A stretch of 21,002 bases of DNA from CAYILR01 sp964364175 (GCA_964364175.1 CAYILR010000055.1:1-21002); one strand, 5' to 3'; numbered from the stretch's first letter, positions 6,530 to 15,186 are shown. The notes: a model not told the origin generated them from the letters alone. Translations and numbers: made by a program.

Positions 6530-7760
6530 AAATAAAGTCTAACCCTAGTTTTTCTGGGTTTTCTAAGACATCTTTCAAAGTCACCAAGAACGTCACAGCA
6601 CCTTTGCCGTCGATCAATCGGTGGTCGTAGGACAAAGCCACGTACATCATCGGGCGAATTTCCACTTTGCCGTTGATGGCCACGGGTCGCTCCATGGTTT
6701 TGTGCATTCCCAAAATCCCGCTTTGGGGGGGATTCAAAATTGGGGTGGAGAGTAACGAGCCGTAAGTTCCACCGTTCGAGATGGTGAAGGTTCCGCCGCT
6801 CATTTCTTGGATCGAGAGTTTTCCGGCTTTGGCTTTTTCGGCAAATTCCAAAATTTTGCGTTCGATGTCGACGAAGGTCATGTCCTGCGCATTTCGCAGA
6901 ACAGGAACAACCAATCCGCGCTCGGTTCCGACGGCGACTCCGACGTCACAGAAGTCGTGATAGACCATGTCTTTGCCGTCGACGTAGGCGTTCACTTCCG
7001 GAATTGCTTTCAGTGCAAGTACGCTCGCGCGGGTGAAAAATCCCATGAATCCCAGTCCGACGCCGTGCTTGGCTTTGAAAGCTTCTTTGTGGAGCGTTCG
7101 CAAAGCCATGACTTTGGACAAATCGACTTCGTTGAATGTGGTCAAGATTGCGGCCGTGTGCTGGGCGTGCACGAGTCGCTCGGCGATTTTGGATCGCATC
7201 AAGGACATCGGGACGCGGCGAGTGCCGGGACGATCGGCTGCACTAGGAACTGCAGATGGAGCGGATCTGGGCATCGGAGCCGGTGTTGGAGCGCCTGCTG
7301 CGGTGGCCCCGGAGCCGGTCGTTGCAGCGACTGGATTGAGCGCATCGCCCTTGGTGATGCGGCCGTCTTTGCCGGTGCCTTGAATTTTGCTGGGATCCAA
7401 GTTTTGCTCAGTCACGATTTTGCGAACAGCGGGACTCAGTGAAATATCGGTGGTGGTGCCTCCGCCCGATGCGCTCGCAGGCTTAGGTGCTGGAGCAGCA
7501 GCCGAAGCGCTGGCGGTCGGAGTTGCAGCATCATCAATTTCGCCGATCGATGCGCCGACGGGAATTCTTTCACCGGCTTGCTTTAAAATTCTCAAGACGC
7601 CTGCCGACTCGGCCACGATTTCAACAGTGGCTTTGTCCGATTCAATTTCCAGCAGGGGATCGCCGACTTTGACGGCCTGGCCATCTTGTTTGGACCATTT
7701 CAGGATACTGACTTCGGTGATGGATTCGCCAACGCTGGGAGCTACGACGTTCTGCTTCAT
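6528..7760 (-). CDS. sucB: 2-oxoglutarate dehydrogenase E2, dihydrolipoyl succinyltransferase
   Basis: Transfers the succinyl group from the E1 reaction to CoA through a swinging lipoyl arm, forming the core of the 2-oxoglutarate dehydrogenase complex of the TCA cycle. The 410-residue protein has one N-terminal lipoyl domain (1-77) with the lipoylated lysine K43 in E-S-D-K-A-T. An Ala/Pro-rich linker follows, then a peripheral-subunit-binding domain around 107-140 (L-S-P-A-V-R-K-I-V ... G-T-G-K-D-G-R-I-T-K-G-D), a second flexible linker, and the catalytic domain from about 178. The active-site motif D-H-R-L-I-D-G gives H380 and D384. A G-G-A-A-G-A-G ribosome site precedes the ATG. It lies 28 bp after sucA, and its position between E1o and E3 settles the substrate as 2-oxoglutarate rather than pyruvate. 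Confidence 0.96.
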   Translation of the reverse strand: MKQNVVAPSVGESITEVSILKWSKQDGQAVKVGDPLLEIESDKATVEIVAESAGVLRILKQAGERIPVGASIGEIDDAATPTASASAAAPAPKPASASGGGTTTDISLSPAVRKIVTEQNLDPSKIQGTGKDGRITKGDALNPVAATTGSGATAAGAPTPAPMPRSAPSAVPSAADRPGTRRVPMSLMRSKIAERLVHAQHTAAILTTFNEVDLSKVMALRTLHKEAFKAKHGVGLGFMGFFTRASVLALKAIPEVNAYVDGKDMVYHDFCDVGVAVGTERGLVVPVLRNAQDMTFVDIERKILEFAEKAKAGKLSIQEMSGGTFTISNGGTYGSLLSTPILNPPQSGILGMHKTMERPVAINGKVEIRPMMYVALSYDHRLIDGKGAVTFLVTLKDVLENPEKLGLDFI

Positions 7761-7788
7761 GGTTTGTACTCTTCCTTATGCTCTAATC

Positions 7789-10638
7789 TTAGCTGCTAAG
7801 AGCCCGGTCTACCAAAGATTTTTGTTCGGATTCGTGCAGTTTTGGGGATCCCACGGCAGGCGATGCTGCGATGTCCCGTCCGACGTACCGAATGGGGCGT
7901 CCATCGACCTTTTTGTTGAATTCGTCAAAACCCCCACTCCAATACCCAAATACATGCGTCCAAGCCCCCATGTTGCGGGGTTCCTCTTGGACCCAGACCA
8001 GGTCGTTGGCGGCGGAGTACTTGCCCAGGATCTCGGCCAGTTTTTGTTCCGGCCAAGGGTAGAGTTGTTCGACGCGGACAATCGCGATGTCCTGGATACT
8101 ACGTGCGTGGCGTTCTTTGAGTAGTTCGTAATACACTTTGCCTGTGCACAAAAGCACGCGTTTGATGCTGGCAGCCTTAGTCGTCATTTCTGGATCATCC
8201 AAGACTTCGTGGAACTGACCTTTGGAGAATTCATCCAAACTCGAAATCGCCATCGGGTGTCGCAGCAAACTCTTGGGCGACATGACGACCATCGGCTTGC
8301 GGAAGTCTCGCTTCACCTGTCTGCGCAGAGCGTGGAAGAGCTGTGCGGGCGTGGTGAAGTTGGCCACGATCATATTGTTTTTTCCACAAAGGCTGAGGAA
8401 TCTCTCGAGCCTTGCACTGGAATGCTCGGGACCTTGGCCCTCTTGTCCGTGAGGGAGAAGCAGGACGAGTCCGCTGGCTCTGCGCCACTTGGATTCGGAA
8501 GTCGAGATGAATTGGTCGATGATCACTTGTGCGCCGTTGGCGAAATCACCGAATTGTGCTTCCCAAATCACGAGTGCATTGGGAGCGCCGATCGAATAGC
8601 CAAATTCGAATCCCATGATTCCGGATTCTGACAACGAACTATTGTGAACATCGTAACGTCCGTCACCCGTTTTGACTTGATCGAGAGGGCTGTATTTTTG
8701 GCCGGTTTCGAAATCATTGAGGATCGAATGGCGGTGGGTGAACGTGCCGCGTTCGACGTCTTGGCCGCTCAGGCGAACCATGTGCCCCTCGTTGACGAGA
8801 GTGGCGAAAGCAAGCGCTTCGCCGTTACCCCAATCGAGTCCTTTGCCGTCTTGAACCGCTTTCATTCGAGCTTCGAAAAAACGTTCGAGCTTGGGGTGGA
8901 TTTTGAAACCTGCGGGAGTCGCGTTGATCTGGGTGGCGATCTCGAGCAGTTTTCCTGCGTCGACTGCGGTGTGAGCGGTTTTGAAAACATCATCCCCTTG
9001 AGCAAAGCGCATCCCTTTCCAATCTCCCTCGAAAGTGGAGATTTTAGGTTTAGGATTGTGTGCTTTGGCTTTCTTTTGTTCCGCAATCATCATCGCGTTG
9101 ATTTCGTCCACGATGGCTTGAGATTGCTCGGCTGTGACGACGCCTGATTTTTGCAGGGTCTGAGAGTAGACTTCACGAGGAGTCGCGTGAGCTTTGATTT
9201 CTTTATACAAGATGGGTTGAGTGAACGAAGGCTCGTCGCCTTCGTTGTGACCGTGTTTCCGGTAACAGATCAGATCGATGAAAATATCTTTTTTGAATTT
9301 CTGGCGATATTCCGTGCAGAGTTTGGAAACAAACCAAACTGCATCGGCGTCGTCCCCGTTGACATGAAATACGGGAGCGTCCAGGAATTTTGCCAAGTCG
9401 CTGCAATAAGGAGTCGATCTGGAATCGATTGGCGAGGTGGTGAATCCAACTTGGTTGTTGATGATGATGTGGATAGTCCCTCCGGTTTTGTAGCCGTCGA
9501 GTTGGGAGAAATTGATCGTCTCGTAGCAAATTCCCTGGCCTGCAAAAGCTGCATCGCCGTGAATCTGGACGGGGATGACCTGGGTTCGTTCCGGATCGTG
9601 GTAGCGTGCGTCTTGTTTGGCACGAGCCATTCCCTCGATCACGGGATTGACGAATTCCAAGTGACTCGGGTTGAAGGCCAAGGACAAGTGCATGGGTTTT
9701 CCATTGCGGGTGGTGACGTCGCGTGAATAGCCTTTGTGGTATTTCACATCGCCTTCGCCATCCGTGGTGGGATCGATGGTGTAGGTTCCCTCAAATTCCA
9801 CGAAGACTTGGTCCAGGTGTTTTCCAAAAATATTCACCAGAACATTCAAGCGCCCACGGTGGGCCATTCCCAGAACCACTTCCTTCACTCCTAGTTCGGA
9901 GCTGCGCTCGACAATCGCGTCGAGACAAGGGATGACTCCTTCGCCGCCTTCGACAGAAAATCTTTTTTGGGCTACATATCGAGTGTGTAAAAATTTTTCG
10001 AAAGTCTCGCTGTCGCTCAGACGTTTCAAAATGTGTTTGCGAGTCTCAGCATCTGGGGTGAATTTGCCACGAGCGGATTCCATGGCCTGTTGAACCCACT
10101 GGCGCTCGGGTGAATTGGGCATGTGAGTGATTTCGGTCGCGATGGTGCTGCAGTAGGTTTGGCGGAGGAAATCCAGGATTTCTTGTAGCGAAGGATGGGT
10201 GAGTCCGATGCGCTTGCCGGATTGAAATTTTTTGCTGAGGTCGGCTTGCGAGAGTCCGAAGGTCGCGAGATCCAAGAACTGCGACGACGACGGGGGAGCG
10301 TGCAGGGGATCGACGTTAGCCAGGTATTTTCCGTAGGTGCGGTAAGCCTCGATCAGCTCGGTCACTTTGAGTTCGGCTACCCAATCCACAATCGGCGTTA
10401 CGGTCGCGCCCGTTTGCTGCACAGGAGCTGTTACAGCATGTCCGTTCGTGGCAACGGGTCCAGTTGACTCCACCGCAGCATTTCCCAACTCCATGCCCTC
10501 GAAGAAAAAACGCCACGAGTCATCCACAGAGTCAGGATTTTCTACATATTGGCGGTAGAGTTCCTCGATATAATCAGCGTTTGAGCTTTTGAGATAACTG
10601 AATCTTTCCAACAGGTTTTCCGCAGCTTGTCCGTTCAT
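7789..10638 (-). CDS. sucA: 2-oxoglutarate dehydrogenase E1 component
   Basis: Thiamine-diphosphate enzyme that decarboxylates 2-oxoglutarate and succinylates the lipoyl group of SucB. The 949 residues span the full family length. The N-terminal E2-binding segment is present (L-E-R-F-S-Y-L-K-S-S-N-A-D-Y-I-E-E-L-Y around 10-28, W-R-F-F-F-E-G at 42-48). H260 in M-A-H-R-G-R-L-N-V-L-V-N matches the catalytic histidine known in E. coli. The S/N-P-S-H-L-E-F-V-N-P-V block is at 323-333, and the ThDP motif runs from G-D-A-A-F-A-G-Q-G at 361-369 to N-N-Q at 394-396. First gene of the operon. The ATG is preceded by a weak, distant G-A-A-A-G-G. Its promoter must lie in the 149-bp gap shared with the divergent phosphatase gene, but I could not pick a convincing one. 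Confidence 0.97.
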   Translation of the reverse strand: MNGQAAENLLERFSYLKSSNADYIEELYRQYVENPDSVDDSWRFFFEGMELGNAAVESTGPVATNGHAVTAPVQQTGATVTPIVDWVAELKVTELIEAYRTYGKYLANVDPLHAPPSSSQFLDLATFGLSQADLSKKFQSGKRIGLTHPSLQEILDFLRQTYCSTIATEITHMPNSPERQWVQQAMESARGKFTPDAETRKHILKRLSDSETFEKFLHTRYVAQKRFSVEGGEGVIPCLDAIVERSSELGVKEVVLGMAHRGRLNVLVNIFGKHLDQVFVEFEGTYTIDPTTDGEGDVKYHKGYSRDVTTRNGKPMHLSLAFNPSHLEFVNPVIEGMARAKQDARYHDPERTQVIPVQIHGDAAFAGQGICYETINFSQLDGYKTGGTIHIIINNQVGFTTSPIDSRSTPYCSDLAKFLDAPVFHVNGDDADAVWFVSKLCTEYRQKFKKDIFIDLICYRKHGHNEGDEPSFTQPILYKEIKAHATPREVYSQTLQKSGVVTAEQSQAIVDEINAMMIAEQKKAKAHNPKPKISTFEGDWKGMRFAQGDDVFKTAHTAVDAGKLLEIATQINATPAGFKIHPKLERFFEARMKAVQDGKGLDWGNGEALAFATLVNEGHMVRLSGQDVERGTFTHRHSILNDFETGQKYSPLDQVKTGDGRYDVHNSSLSESGIMGFEFGYSIGAPNALVIWEAQFGDFANGAQVIIDQFISTSESKWRRASGLVLLLPHGQEGQGPEHSSARLERFLSLCGKNNMIVANFTTPAQLFHALRRQVKRDFRKPMVVMSPKSLLRHPMAISSLDEFSKGQFHEVLDDPEMTTKAASIKRVLLCTGKVYYELLKERHARSIQDIAIVRVEQLYPWPEQKLAEILGKYSAANDLVWVQEEPRNMGAWTHVFGYWSGGFDEFNKKVDGRPIRYVGRDIAASPAVGSPKLHESEQKSLVDRALSS

Positions 10639-10726
10639 TCTCAGGTGGTAACCTTTCTGTTATGGACTACATGAAGACTTTTACCTTTCTTTTCGGCAGT
10701 TTGGGGGAAAAATCCAGCAAAACGTA

Positions 10727-10747
10727 AAAAGGTGGTCCCCACCTTTT
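10727..10747. promoter_or_regulatory. Perfect palindrome in the divergent sucA / App1 gap
   Basis: aaaaggtgg / ccacctttt is a perfect 9-bp inverted repeat around the 3-base spacer tcc. It lies between two genes read away from each other and ends 4 bp before the -35 element proposed for the App1 gene. Since no gene ends here, a terminator makes little sense. An operator for one or both genes is more likely. Confidence 0.45.
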
Positions 10748-10751
10748 AGTA

Positions 10752-10780
10752 TTGTGTCGCGTCATTTTTTAGTGTACTAT
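10752..10780 (+). promoter_or_regulatory. Candidate promoter for a leaderless App1-like mRNA
   Basis: TTGTGT (10752-10757) and TACTAT (10775-10780) are 17 bp apart. Seven bases follow before the ATG at 10788, so transcription would start at or next to the start codon. An in-frame TAG at 10770-10772 rules out an upstream start, and no ribosome site is visible, both of which fit a leaderless message. Confidence 0.45.
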
Positions 10781-10787
10781 TTCGATC

Positions 10788-11636
10788 ATGTTTTTGACCG
10801 TACTCGTTTTATTGGCTGTTCAGTGTCATGCGTCGGGTATTGAGCCGGGTGCAGCTCGTCCGTTCAAGGTCGTGAGCGACATTGATGACACCGTCAAAAT
10901 TACTCATGTGACGAATAAGGCTGATTTGCTCTTCCGGACATTTTTTCACAAATCAACTTTTGCTGGAATGCCTGAACTTTACCAAGAACTGACTAAAACC
11001 TCCCATGCGAATGAAGTCGCACTGAACCCTGCTGCGGAACTGGTCGAACCCAAAAATTCCGTGGTTTTCCTGAGCAATGGCCCTCAGTTTCTTCAGACCA
11101 CCCTGACTCACTTGTTTTTTGGAGTGGGCTTTGAGGGTTTTCAAATTCGATTGAGGGATTGGATTAGCCAATCATCAAAGATTTTTAAGAATTTTGCCAT
11201 GAACTCGCTGGTTCAAGAAACGGAAGATCCGTTTTTGATGCTGGGGGACGACACGGAACGTGACCCTGAAGTTTACGAGAAATTCAGAACGACGCACCCC
11301 TCAGAGCGTTCGCTTTCCGTCTATATTCATAGGGTAGTGGGTCCTCAGCGTGCGATTCCAGAGGGGATGATTGAATATTACACTGCGTTTGATGTGGCTC
11401 TTTCCGAATTACAAGCAGGTCGATTGACGGAAGATCAGGTCGTGCGAGTGGGACAAGTGGTTCTAGCGGCTCCCGAAGAGAAGCTGATCCCTGGTTTTGC
11501 TGATTGCCCCAGCTCGCAATGGATGGCGTCTTTTGTCACTTCGAAAGGGGCTTTGATCAAAGCTGGAACTCCTCTTTTTGACACGGTTTTGGATGTCTAT
11601 CGACGTGTCGAAGAACTCTGTTCCGCCAGAAGTTAA
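10788..11636 (+). CDS. App1-like phosphatase (DUF2183), exported
   Basis: A HAD-superfamily phosphatase resembling the catalytic domain of yeast App1, a phosphatidate phosphatase; the bacterial substrate is not known. The 282-residue protein begins with a hydrophobic stretch, M-F-L-T-V-L-V-L-L-A, ending near C-H-A-S. This is a plausible but unusually short signal peptide without a basic start. The HAD motifs are clear: nucleophile block D-I-D-D-T at 31-35, motif II F-L-S-N-G-P with S96, a lysine at 131 or 134 for motif III, and G-D-D-T-E-R-D-P-E at 153-161. The only start available is the ATG at 10788, seven bases after a -10-like hexamer. It is divergent from sucA and is followed 38 bp later by a secreted orphan gene that may be cotranscribed. 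Confidence 0.85.
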   Translation: MFLTVLVLLAVQCHASGIEPGAARPFKVVSDIDDTVKITHVTNKADLLFRTFFHKSTFAGMPELYQELTKTSHANEVALNPAAELVEPKNSVVFLSNGPQFLQTTLTHLFFGVGFEGFQIRLRDWISQSSKIFKNFAMNSLVQETEDPFLMLGDDTERDPEVYEKFRTTHPSERSLSVYIHRVVGPQRAIPEGMIEYYTAFDVALSELQAGRLTEDQVVRVGQVVLAAPEEKLIPGFADCPSSQWMASFVTSKGALIKAGTPLFDTVLDVYRRVEELCSARS

Positions 11637-11674
11637 CTTTGACAACTCAATATCCATAGTTTAAAAAGCGGCTC

Positions 11675-12229
11675 ATGAAAAATCTGTTTTTGATCTCGAT
11701 GTTGGTGTTCAGTACTTCCACTTCTTATGCAAAAGCCAGTTATTTAGAAGGTTCGTTTGAAGCGACAACATTGATTGGCGCTGGTGTTGGGATTACTTTC
11801 ATACCCCTGGGGCTCTACGACTGTATCAACAAAGGCCACGAATCAGGGCATCCTGCCCTTCCTTGCAACATCGTATTGCCAGGTACATCCATGTTGGGTG
11901 GGACGACTGCAGCGTCGTCGTTGGCAGCTGCCCCTGCTGCTGCTGGGCCTTTTTCTGGAACGACCACAATCTTCATTATTGCTGCTGCTATTCACGCTGG
12001 ATATTATGACATGTCGATACGAGACATTCCAGAGACTCCAGAAGTTCTTGAACACCAAGTGAATGTACTGCGCGGCGACCTTCGTGATGCTGTAGAAATT
12101 GGACTTCAAGATAATGTTTCTGCTGCGGAGCTGGTCAGCGATGTGCAAGCTAGGATGATCAAAATCTATGGCTCCAACTGGAAATTTACTGATCAGCAAG
12201 TTGCGCTTGCGCTTTATCTCTACTACTAG
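11675..12229 (+). CDS. Exported or membrane-anchored protein of unknown function
   Basis: I do not recognise this 184-residue protein. It starts with a good Sec signal peptide (M-K-N-L-F-L-I-S-M-L-V-F ... S-Y-A-K-A, cleavage near residue 21). Two Gly/Ala/Ile-rich hydrophobic stretches follow, about 30-48 and 75-110, that could cross or insert into a membrane. Between them are two cysteines, in Y-D-C and L-P-C. The C-terminal 70 residues are helical and charged and end in A-L-A-L-Y-L-Y-Y. No catalytic motif is visible. It sits 38 bp after the App1-like gene and 28 bp before trhO on the same strand, without a strong ribosome site. The start is supported by the signal peptide. Confidence 0.7.
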   Translation: MKNLFLISMLVFSTSTSYAKASYLEGSFEATTLIGAGVGITFIPLGLYDCINKGHESGHPALPCNIVLPGTSMLGGTTAASSLAAAPAAAGPFSGTTTIFIIAAAIHAGYYDMSIRDIPETPEVLEHQVNVLRGDLRDAVEIGLQDNVSAAELVSDVQARMIKIYGSNWKFTDQQVALALYLYY

Positions 12230-12257
12230 CAAATTGCTCGCTTGAGAGAGGAAGTAG

Positions 12258-13046
12258 ATGAGTACGAAATTGGTTAATCTAGGCTATTATCGTTTTTTTC
12301 CACTGGCTAAAGAGATATCCCCGCTTCCGGAGCTACGTGTGCGTTTGCGAACTTTGTGCGAGGAACTTCGGATCAAAGGCACGATCTTGTTAGCGGAAGA
12401 GGGCATCAATGTCATGATGTCCGGGACTCGCGAGTCCATTGATGCATTCAAACAGTTCTCCCGTGAGCATCTGGGAATTCAAGATCGCTTGTTTAAAGAA
12501 AGTCTCGTCGAAGAGGATTCTTTCAAAGGGTTGTGGATCAGAATCAAAAAGGAAATTATCTCGGTGGGTGATCCCGAGATTCGCCCGGATCTCAAAACGG
12601 CTCCACGTCTTTCTCCAGCAGAAATGAAGCAGTGGCTCGACGAACGCAGGCCGATGATCCTTTTGGATACGCGGAACGACTATGAGTACCAAGTCGGTAC
12701 GTTCGAAGGTGCAGTAGAAATGGGTTTGGATTGCTCTCGGGATTTTACGAAAAAAGCAGCCGAAAATGTTGAGAAGTGGAAAGGTGTACCGGTCGTAACT
12801 TTTTGCACCGGTGGAATCCGCTGTGAAAAAGCATCGGCTGCTTTGATGAAGCTGGGGCTGAACGAAGTTTATCAACTCGACGGCGGGATCGTTCGTTACT
12901 TGGAAGAAAACGGCTCGGCTCATTTTCGAGGCACGTGTTTTGTATTCGATCGACGCAAGGCCGTGGATGGTGCGTTGAGTTCGGTGCCTCGCTCGGATGA
13001 CCCGAATCAGAGTTTTGGCCGGTACCGGCAGAATAATAAAAACTAA
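12258..13046 (+). CDS. trhO: tRNA uridine(34) hydroxylase, short form
   Basis: TrhO (formerly YceA) hydroxylates uridine 34 of certain tRNAs to 5-hydroxyuridine using oxygen, aiding wobble decoding. The N-terminal acylphosphatase-like domain (about 1-98) contains G-T-I-L-L-A-E-E-G-I-N-V, a family signature. The rhodanese domain (about 118-220) has L-L-D-T-R-N-D-Y-E and the catalytic loop F-C-T-G-G-I-R-C-E-K-A with C183 as active cysteine. The Q-L-D-G-G-I-V-R-Y-L-E stretch and the R-G-T-C-F-V-F-D-R-R motif around 224-233 follow. At 262 residues it is much shorter than the roughly 350 of E. coli, ending soon after that motif and lacking the cysteine-containing C-terminal extension. The ATG has a strong ribosome site (GAGGAAG). 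Confidence 0.93.
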   Translation: MSTKLVNLGYYRFFPLAKEISPLPELRVRLRTLCEELRIKGTILLAEEGINVMMSGTRESIDAFKQFSREHLGIQDRLFKESLVEEDSFKGLWIRIKKEIISVGDPEIRPDLKTAPRLSPAEMKQWLDERRPMILLDTRNDYEYQVGTFEGAVEMGLDCSRDFTKKAAENVEKWKGVPVVTFCTGGIRCEKASAALMKLGLNEVYQLDGGIVRYLEENGSAHFRGTCFVFDRRKAVDGALSSVPRSDDPNQSFGRYRQNNKN

Positions 13047-13102
13047 TTGTTGAAATTATCTTAGTTGAATTAATTGTCTTAAATAAATACTAAATAAAAT
13101 AG

Positions 13103-13131
13103 TTTACAAAAATAGTTTTTTTGTGTAATTT
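13103..13131 (+). promoter_or_regulatory. Candidate sigma70-like promoter for the small secreted orphan
   Basis: TTTACA (13103-13108) and TAATTT (13126-13131) with a 17-bp spacer lie in the AT-rich 133-bp gap after trhO. They would give a leader of about 40 bases before the ATG at 13180. The spacing and hexamers are reasonable, but the AT-rich background makes chance matches easy. Confidence 0.45.
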
Positions 13132-13179
13132 ACCCTCCAACGATTAAAAAATAAAAACACATAAAAGGTATGTATTAAT

Positions 13180-13686
13180 ATGAATAAGAACAAGTTGAAA
13201 ATCGTATCGATGTTAGGTGTATTTTGTTTCACAAGTGTTATTTCTATGACCGCGAAAGCAGATAGTTGTTCCGTGCTAGCGACAAAGGATAAAGGTGCCC
13301 CACTGTTTGAGGGTGTTGACAGTCAAGCTTGCGATGATGCTGCCAAACAATTGTTAAAAAAAGACACAAGCCTGAAGCTGATGATCATTAGTGATATTGG
13401 GAAAGAGAATATTCTGCATGTAGCTACAGAAATCATCAAAGTTGATGATGATAGTGAGAATTTTTGCAAATACAAAGCAGGAGGCCAATTCGACATTTTG
13501 TACACCTTGATTTTTGATAACGATACACAAAAAAGCCAGGGTTTTAATAACGGTGGTTGTGTTTTTTGGAGTGCAGCGAATTTGTTGCCACAACTACATG
13601 AAGGACAAACTGTAAAAACTAAAGCAGTAGTAGACGGTTTTGAGTATTACTCTGAAATAACAAAGATATTAAATAGTCAGAAATAA
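13180..13686 (+). CDS. Small secreted protein of unknown function with four cysteines
   Basis: An unrecognised 168-residue protein. A typical Sec signal peptide, M-N-K-N-K-L-K-I-V-S-M-L-G-V-F, ends at T-A-K-A near residue 27. The mature part has cysteines at about 30, 51, 92 and 126, which could form two disulfides in the periplasm or outside. It is otherwise a mix of beta-like and charged segments, with a D-D-D-S-E acidic patch around 88. Its composition is more AT-rich than trhO upstream, hinting at a more recent arrival. It has its own promoter candidate and an AAAGG-type ribosome site about 11 bases before the ATG. The stop lies only 9 bp from the stop of the convergent DUF2079 gene. Confidence 0.7.
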   Translation: MNKNKLKIVSMLGVFCFTSVISMTAKADSCSVLATKDKGAPLFEGVDSQACDDAAKQLLKKDTSLKLMIISDIGKENILHVATEIIKVDDDSENFCKYKAGGQFDILYTLIFDNDTQKSQGFNNGGCVFWSAANLLPQLHEGQTVKTKAVVDGFEYYSEITKILNSQK

Positions 13687-13715
13687 AAAATAATGTCATT
13701 CGGTGGTTTTTATTT
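13681..13715. terminator. Possible bidirectional terminator between convergent genes
   Basis: aaataaaaa (13681-13689) pairs with tttttattt (13707-13715) around a 17-base loop spanning both stop codons. The stem is purely A-T and ends in T on each strand. That suits a weak terminator for both genes, but the stem strength is low. Confidence 0.3.
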
Positions 13716-15186
13716 TTAACTCTCGCATCTGGTTAAGGTGTGCGAGTTCTTCCAAGCTAGCGGCAACAGAAACTCCCGGATCCGTCCGAATATCCAGCGC
13801 ATGGGTTTGTGCCCACTTTCTGGGGTCGGGCCAGTACTCTTGCAGATAATGCCCCGGCCAGCGGCTGGAGAATGCTAGAGCGAATGCCAATCCGAGTGCC
13901 CATTGTTTGCGTGCGATCTGCTGAATTCCAAGCAAGGTTGCTGTTAATAAAAATGGTAGAATAATCGCCTCGTAATGAAAATTCAGACTCCGTTGAGTTC
14001 CAGCGCCGGAAATTAAATTCATTCCAATTCCGGGCAGCGCGGGGATCCACCAGATCCAGGCTTTGCGGGAGAAGTAGAACCAGGGCCCCAAGAGCAAAAC
14101 TAGGTATTTAAGAGCTTCAAAAGTAAAAATTCCACTGAGAAGTTTCAATACCCGTGAAGGCGAGGTGAGGGAGTTGATGAGGATTTCAGCTGGCGTTGAT
14201 CCGAGGGTGTGGAGTCTCACGGCGATTTCGTTGGTGCCCGGGATGGGGTTGAAAATCGGGATCAGATATCTGAATGCGATGGCCAGGTAGATGAAGGATA
14301 CGACGACTGTCGTGCTCGCCAAGAGTTTACGCTGCAAAGCCGACAGAGGAAGCGTCTTTTCAAAAAGAATCGGCGCTGCCAAAAAAGGCAAAATCATCGC
14401 GATGTTTTCCTTGCAGGCTGCAGCGAGGATCGCCCAAGCTGCATAGAGAAATATACGACCTTGAAAGAGACTGAGGATGGCCAAGCAAAAAACCCCGAAG
14501 GCAATATGGTCCTCCCGAAAATCCCAAATCAAATTCCCCCGAACGGCGCGATGAGAGAAAAAAATCAGGCAGACGAGCAACGCGGCTTCTGGGACTTCTT
14601 TTTTCCAGGGGCCTTTTTTCCAAAGGTAATAAACGGGGGATAAAAAAATCACGAACTGGAGGAAGAAAATCCAAGCATCCCGCCAAAAGAAACCCCTAAA
14701 AATCGAGGCAATCGGACCTAGAGGAATCAAAGTGAAAGCGAGGTGCTCTCCCAGATAGGTTCCTCCATCGCATAAATCACATTTGAGCACTGGACCCGAA
14801 ATCCAGTGAAACAAAGCCTGATGAATAAAGGTGACGTCATACGCGTGCGTCATTCCGTTGTAGTGTTTGAAAACATGAGCCACAAAGAGGGCTAGCATGA
14901 GGAGTCCTGCAGCCCATCCAGCCTTGCGTGAGGATCGATCTGGCCGGGTCCAAATCTCATCCAAATGGTTTTTGAAAAACAGCCAGACGGGAGAAATTTG
15001 CCGACCCCCTATTCTCCAGCGCGTTACCAGCAACGCCAACCAGACCCAAACCCAAGCATCCAAAGACGAGAATTCAATTTTTGCATGTTCAAGATGTAAA
15101 ATTTTTCCGCCCGTGAAAAGCATCACCAGGATCAGAGCCCCGAGTCCCCATGACAATCCATCCAGTGCCGAAATAATGATTTTCAT
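13696..15186 (-). CDS. DUF2079 polytopic membrane protein
   Basis: A 496-residue inner-membrane protein with roughly ten or more hydrophobic segments throughout. The pattern fits DUF2079: A-Y-D-V-T-F-I-H-Q-A-L-F-H-W-I-S-G, then L-G-E-H-L-A-F-T-L-I-P-L-G-P-I around 145-160. Next come the F-R-E-D-H-I-A-F-G block and the charged K-E-N within A-A-A-C-K-E-N-I-A-M, then N-F-H-Y-E-A-I-I-L-P-F near the end. DUF2079 proteins resemble polytopic glycosyltransferases in layout, with conserved acidic residues in early loops, but the substrate is unknown. The ATG lacks a ribosome site, and the start of the divergent PAP2-like gene is only 24 bp away, so the promoters must lie partly inside the opposing gene or the messages have almost no leader. 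Confidence 0.8.
   Translation of the reverse strand: MKIIISALDGLSWGLGALILVMLFTGGKILHLEHAKIEFSSLDAWVWVWLALLVTRWRIGGRQISPVWLFFKNHLDEIWTRPDRSSRKAGWAAGLLMLALFVAHVFKHYNGMTHAYDVTFIHQALFHWISGPVLKCDLCDGGTYLGEHLAFTLIPLGPIASIFRGFFWRDAWIFFLQFVIFLSPVYYLWKKGPWKKEVPEAALLVCLIFFSHRAVRGNLIWDFREDHIAFGVFCLAILSLFQGRIFLYAAWAILAAACKENIAMILPFLAAPILFEKTLPLSALQRKLLASTTVVVSFIYLAIAFRYLIPIFNPIPGTNEIAVRLHTLGSTPAEILINSLTSPSRVLKLLSGIFTFEALKYLVLLLGPWFYFSRKAWIWWIPALPGIGMNLISGAGTQRSLNFHYEAIILPFLLTATLLGIQQIARKQWALGLAFALAFSSRWPGHYLQEYWPDPRKWAQTHALDIRTDPGVSVAASLEELAHLNQMRELKIKTTE

Noticed and set aside
7387..8124. A 245-codon plus-strand frame spanning the sucB-sucA junction
   Set aside because: It is antisense to two well-supported genes, runs across their gap and resembles no protein. 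It is a shadow frame, like the other plus-strand frames across 6.8-10.5 kb.
6528..10638. Reading the three-gene operon as pyruvate dehydrogenase
   Set aside because: The E1 is the single-chain 949-residue 2-oxoglutarate type with the H-R-G-R-L-N-V-L-V-N motif, and E2 has one lipoyl domain, as in SucB.
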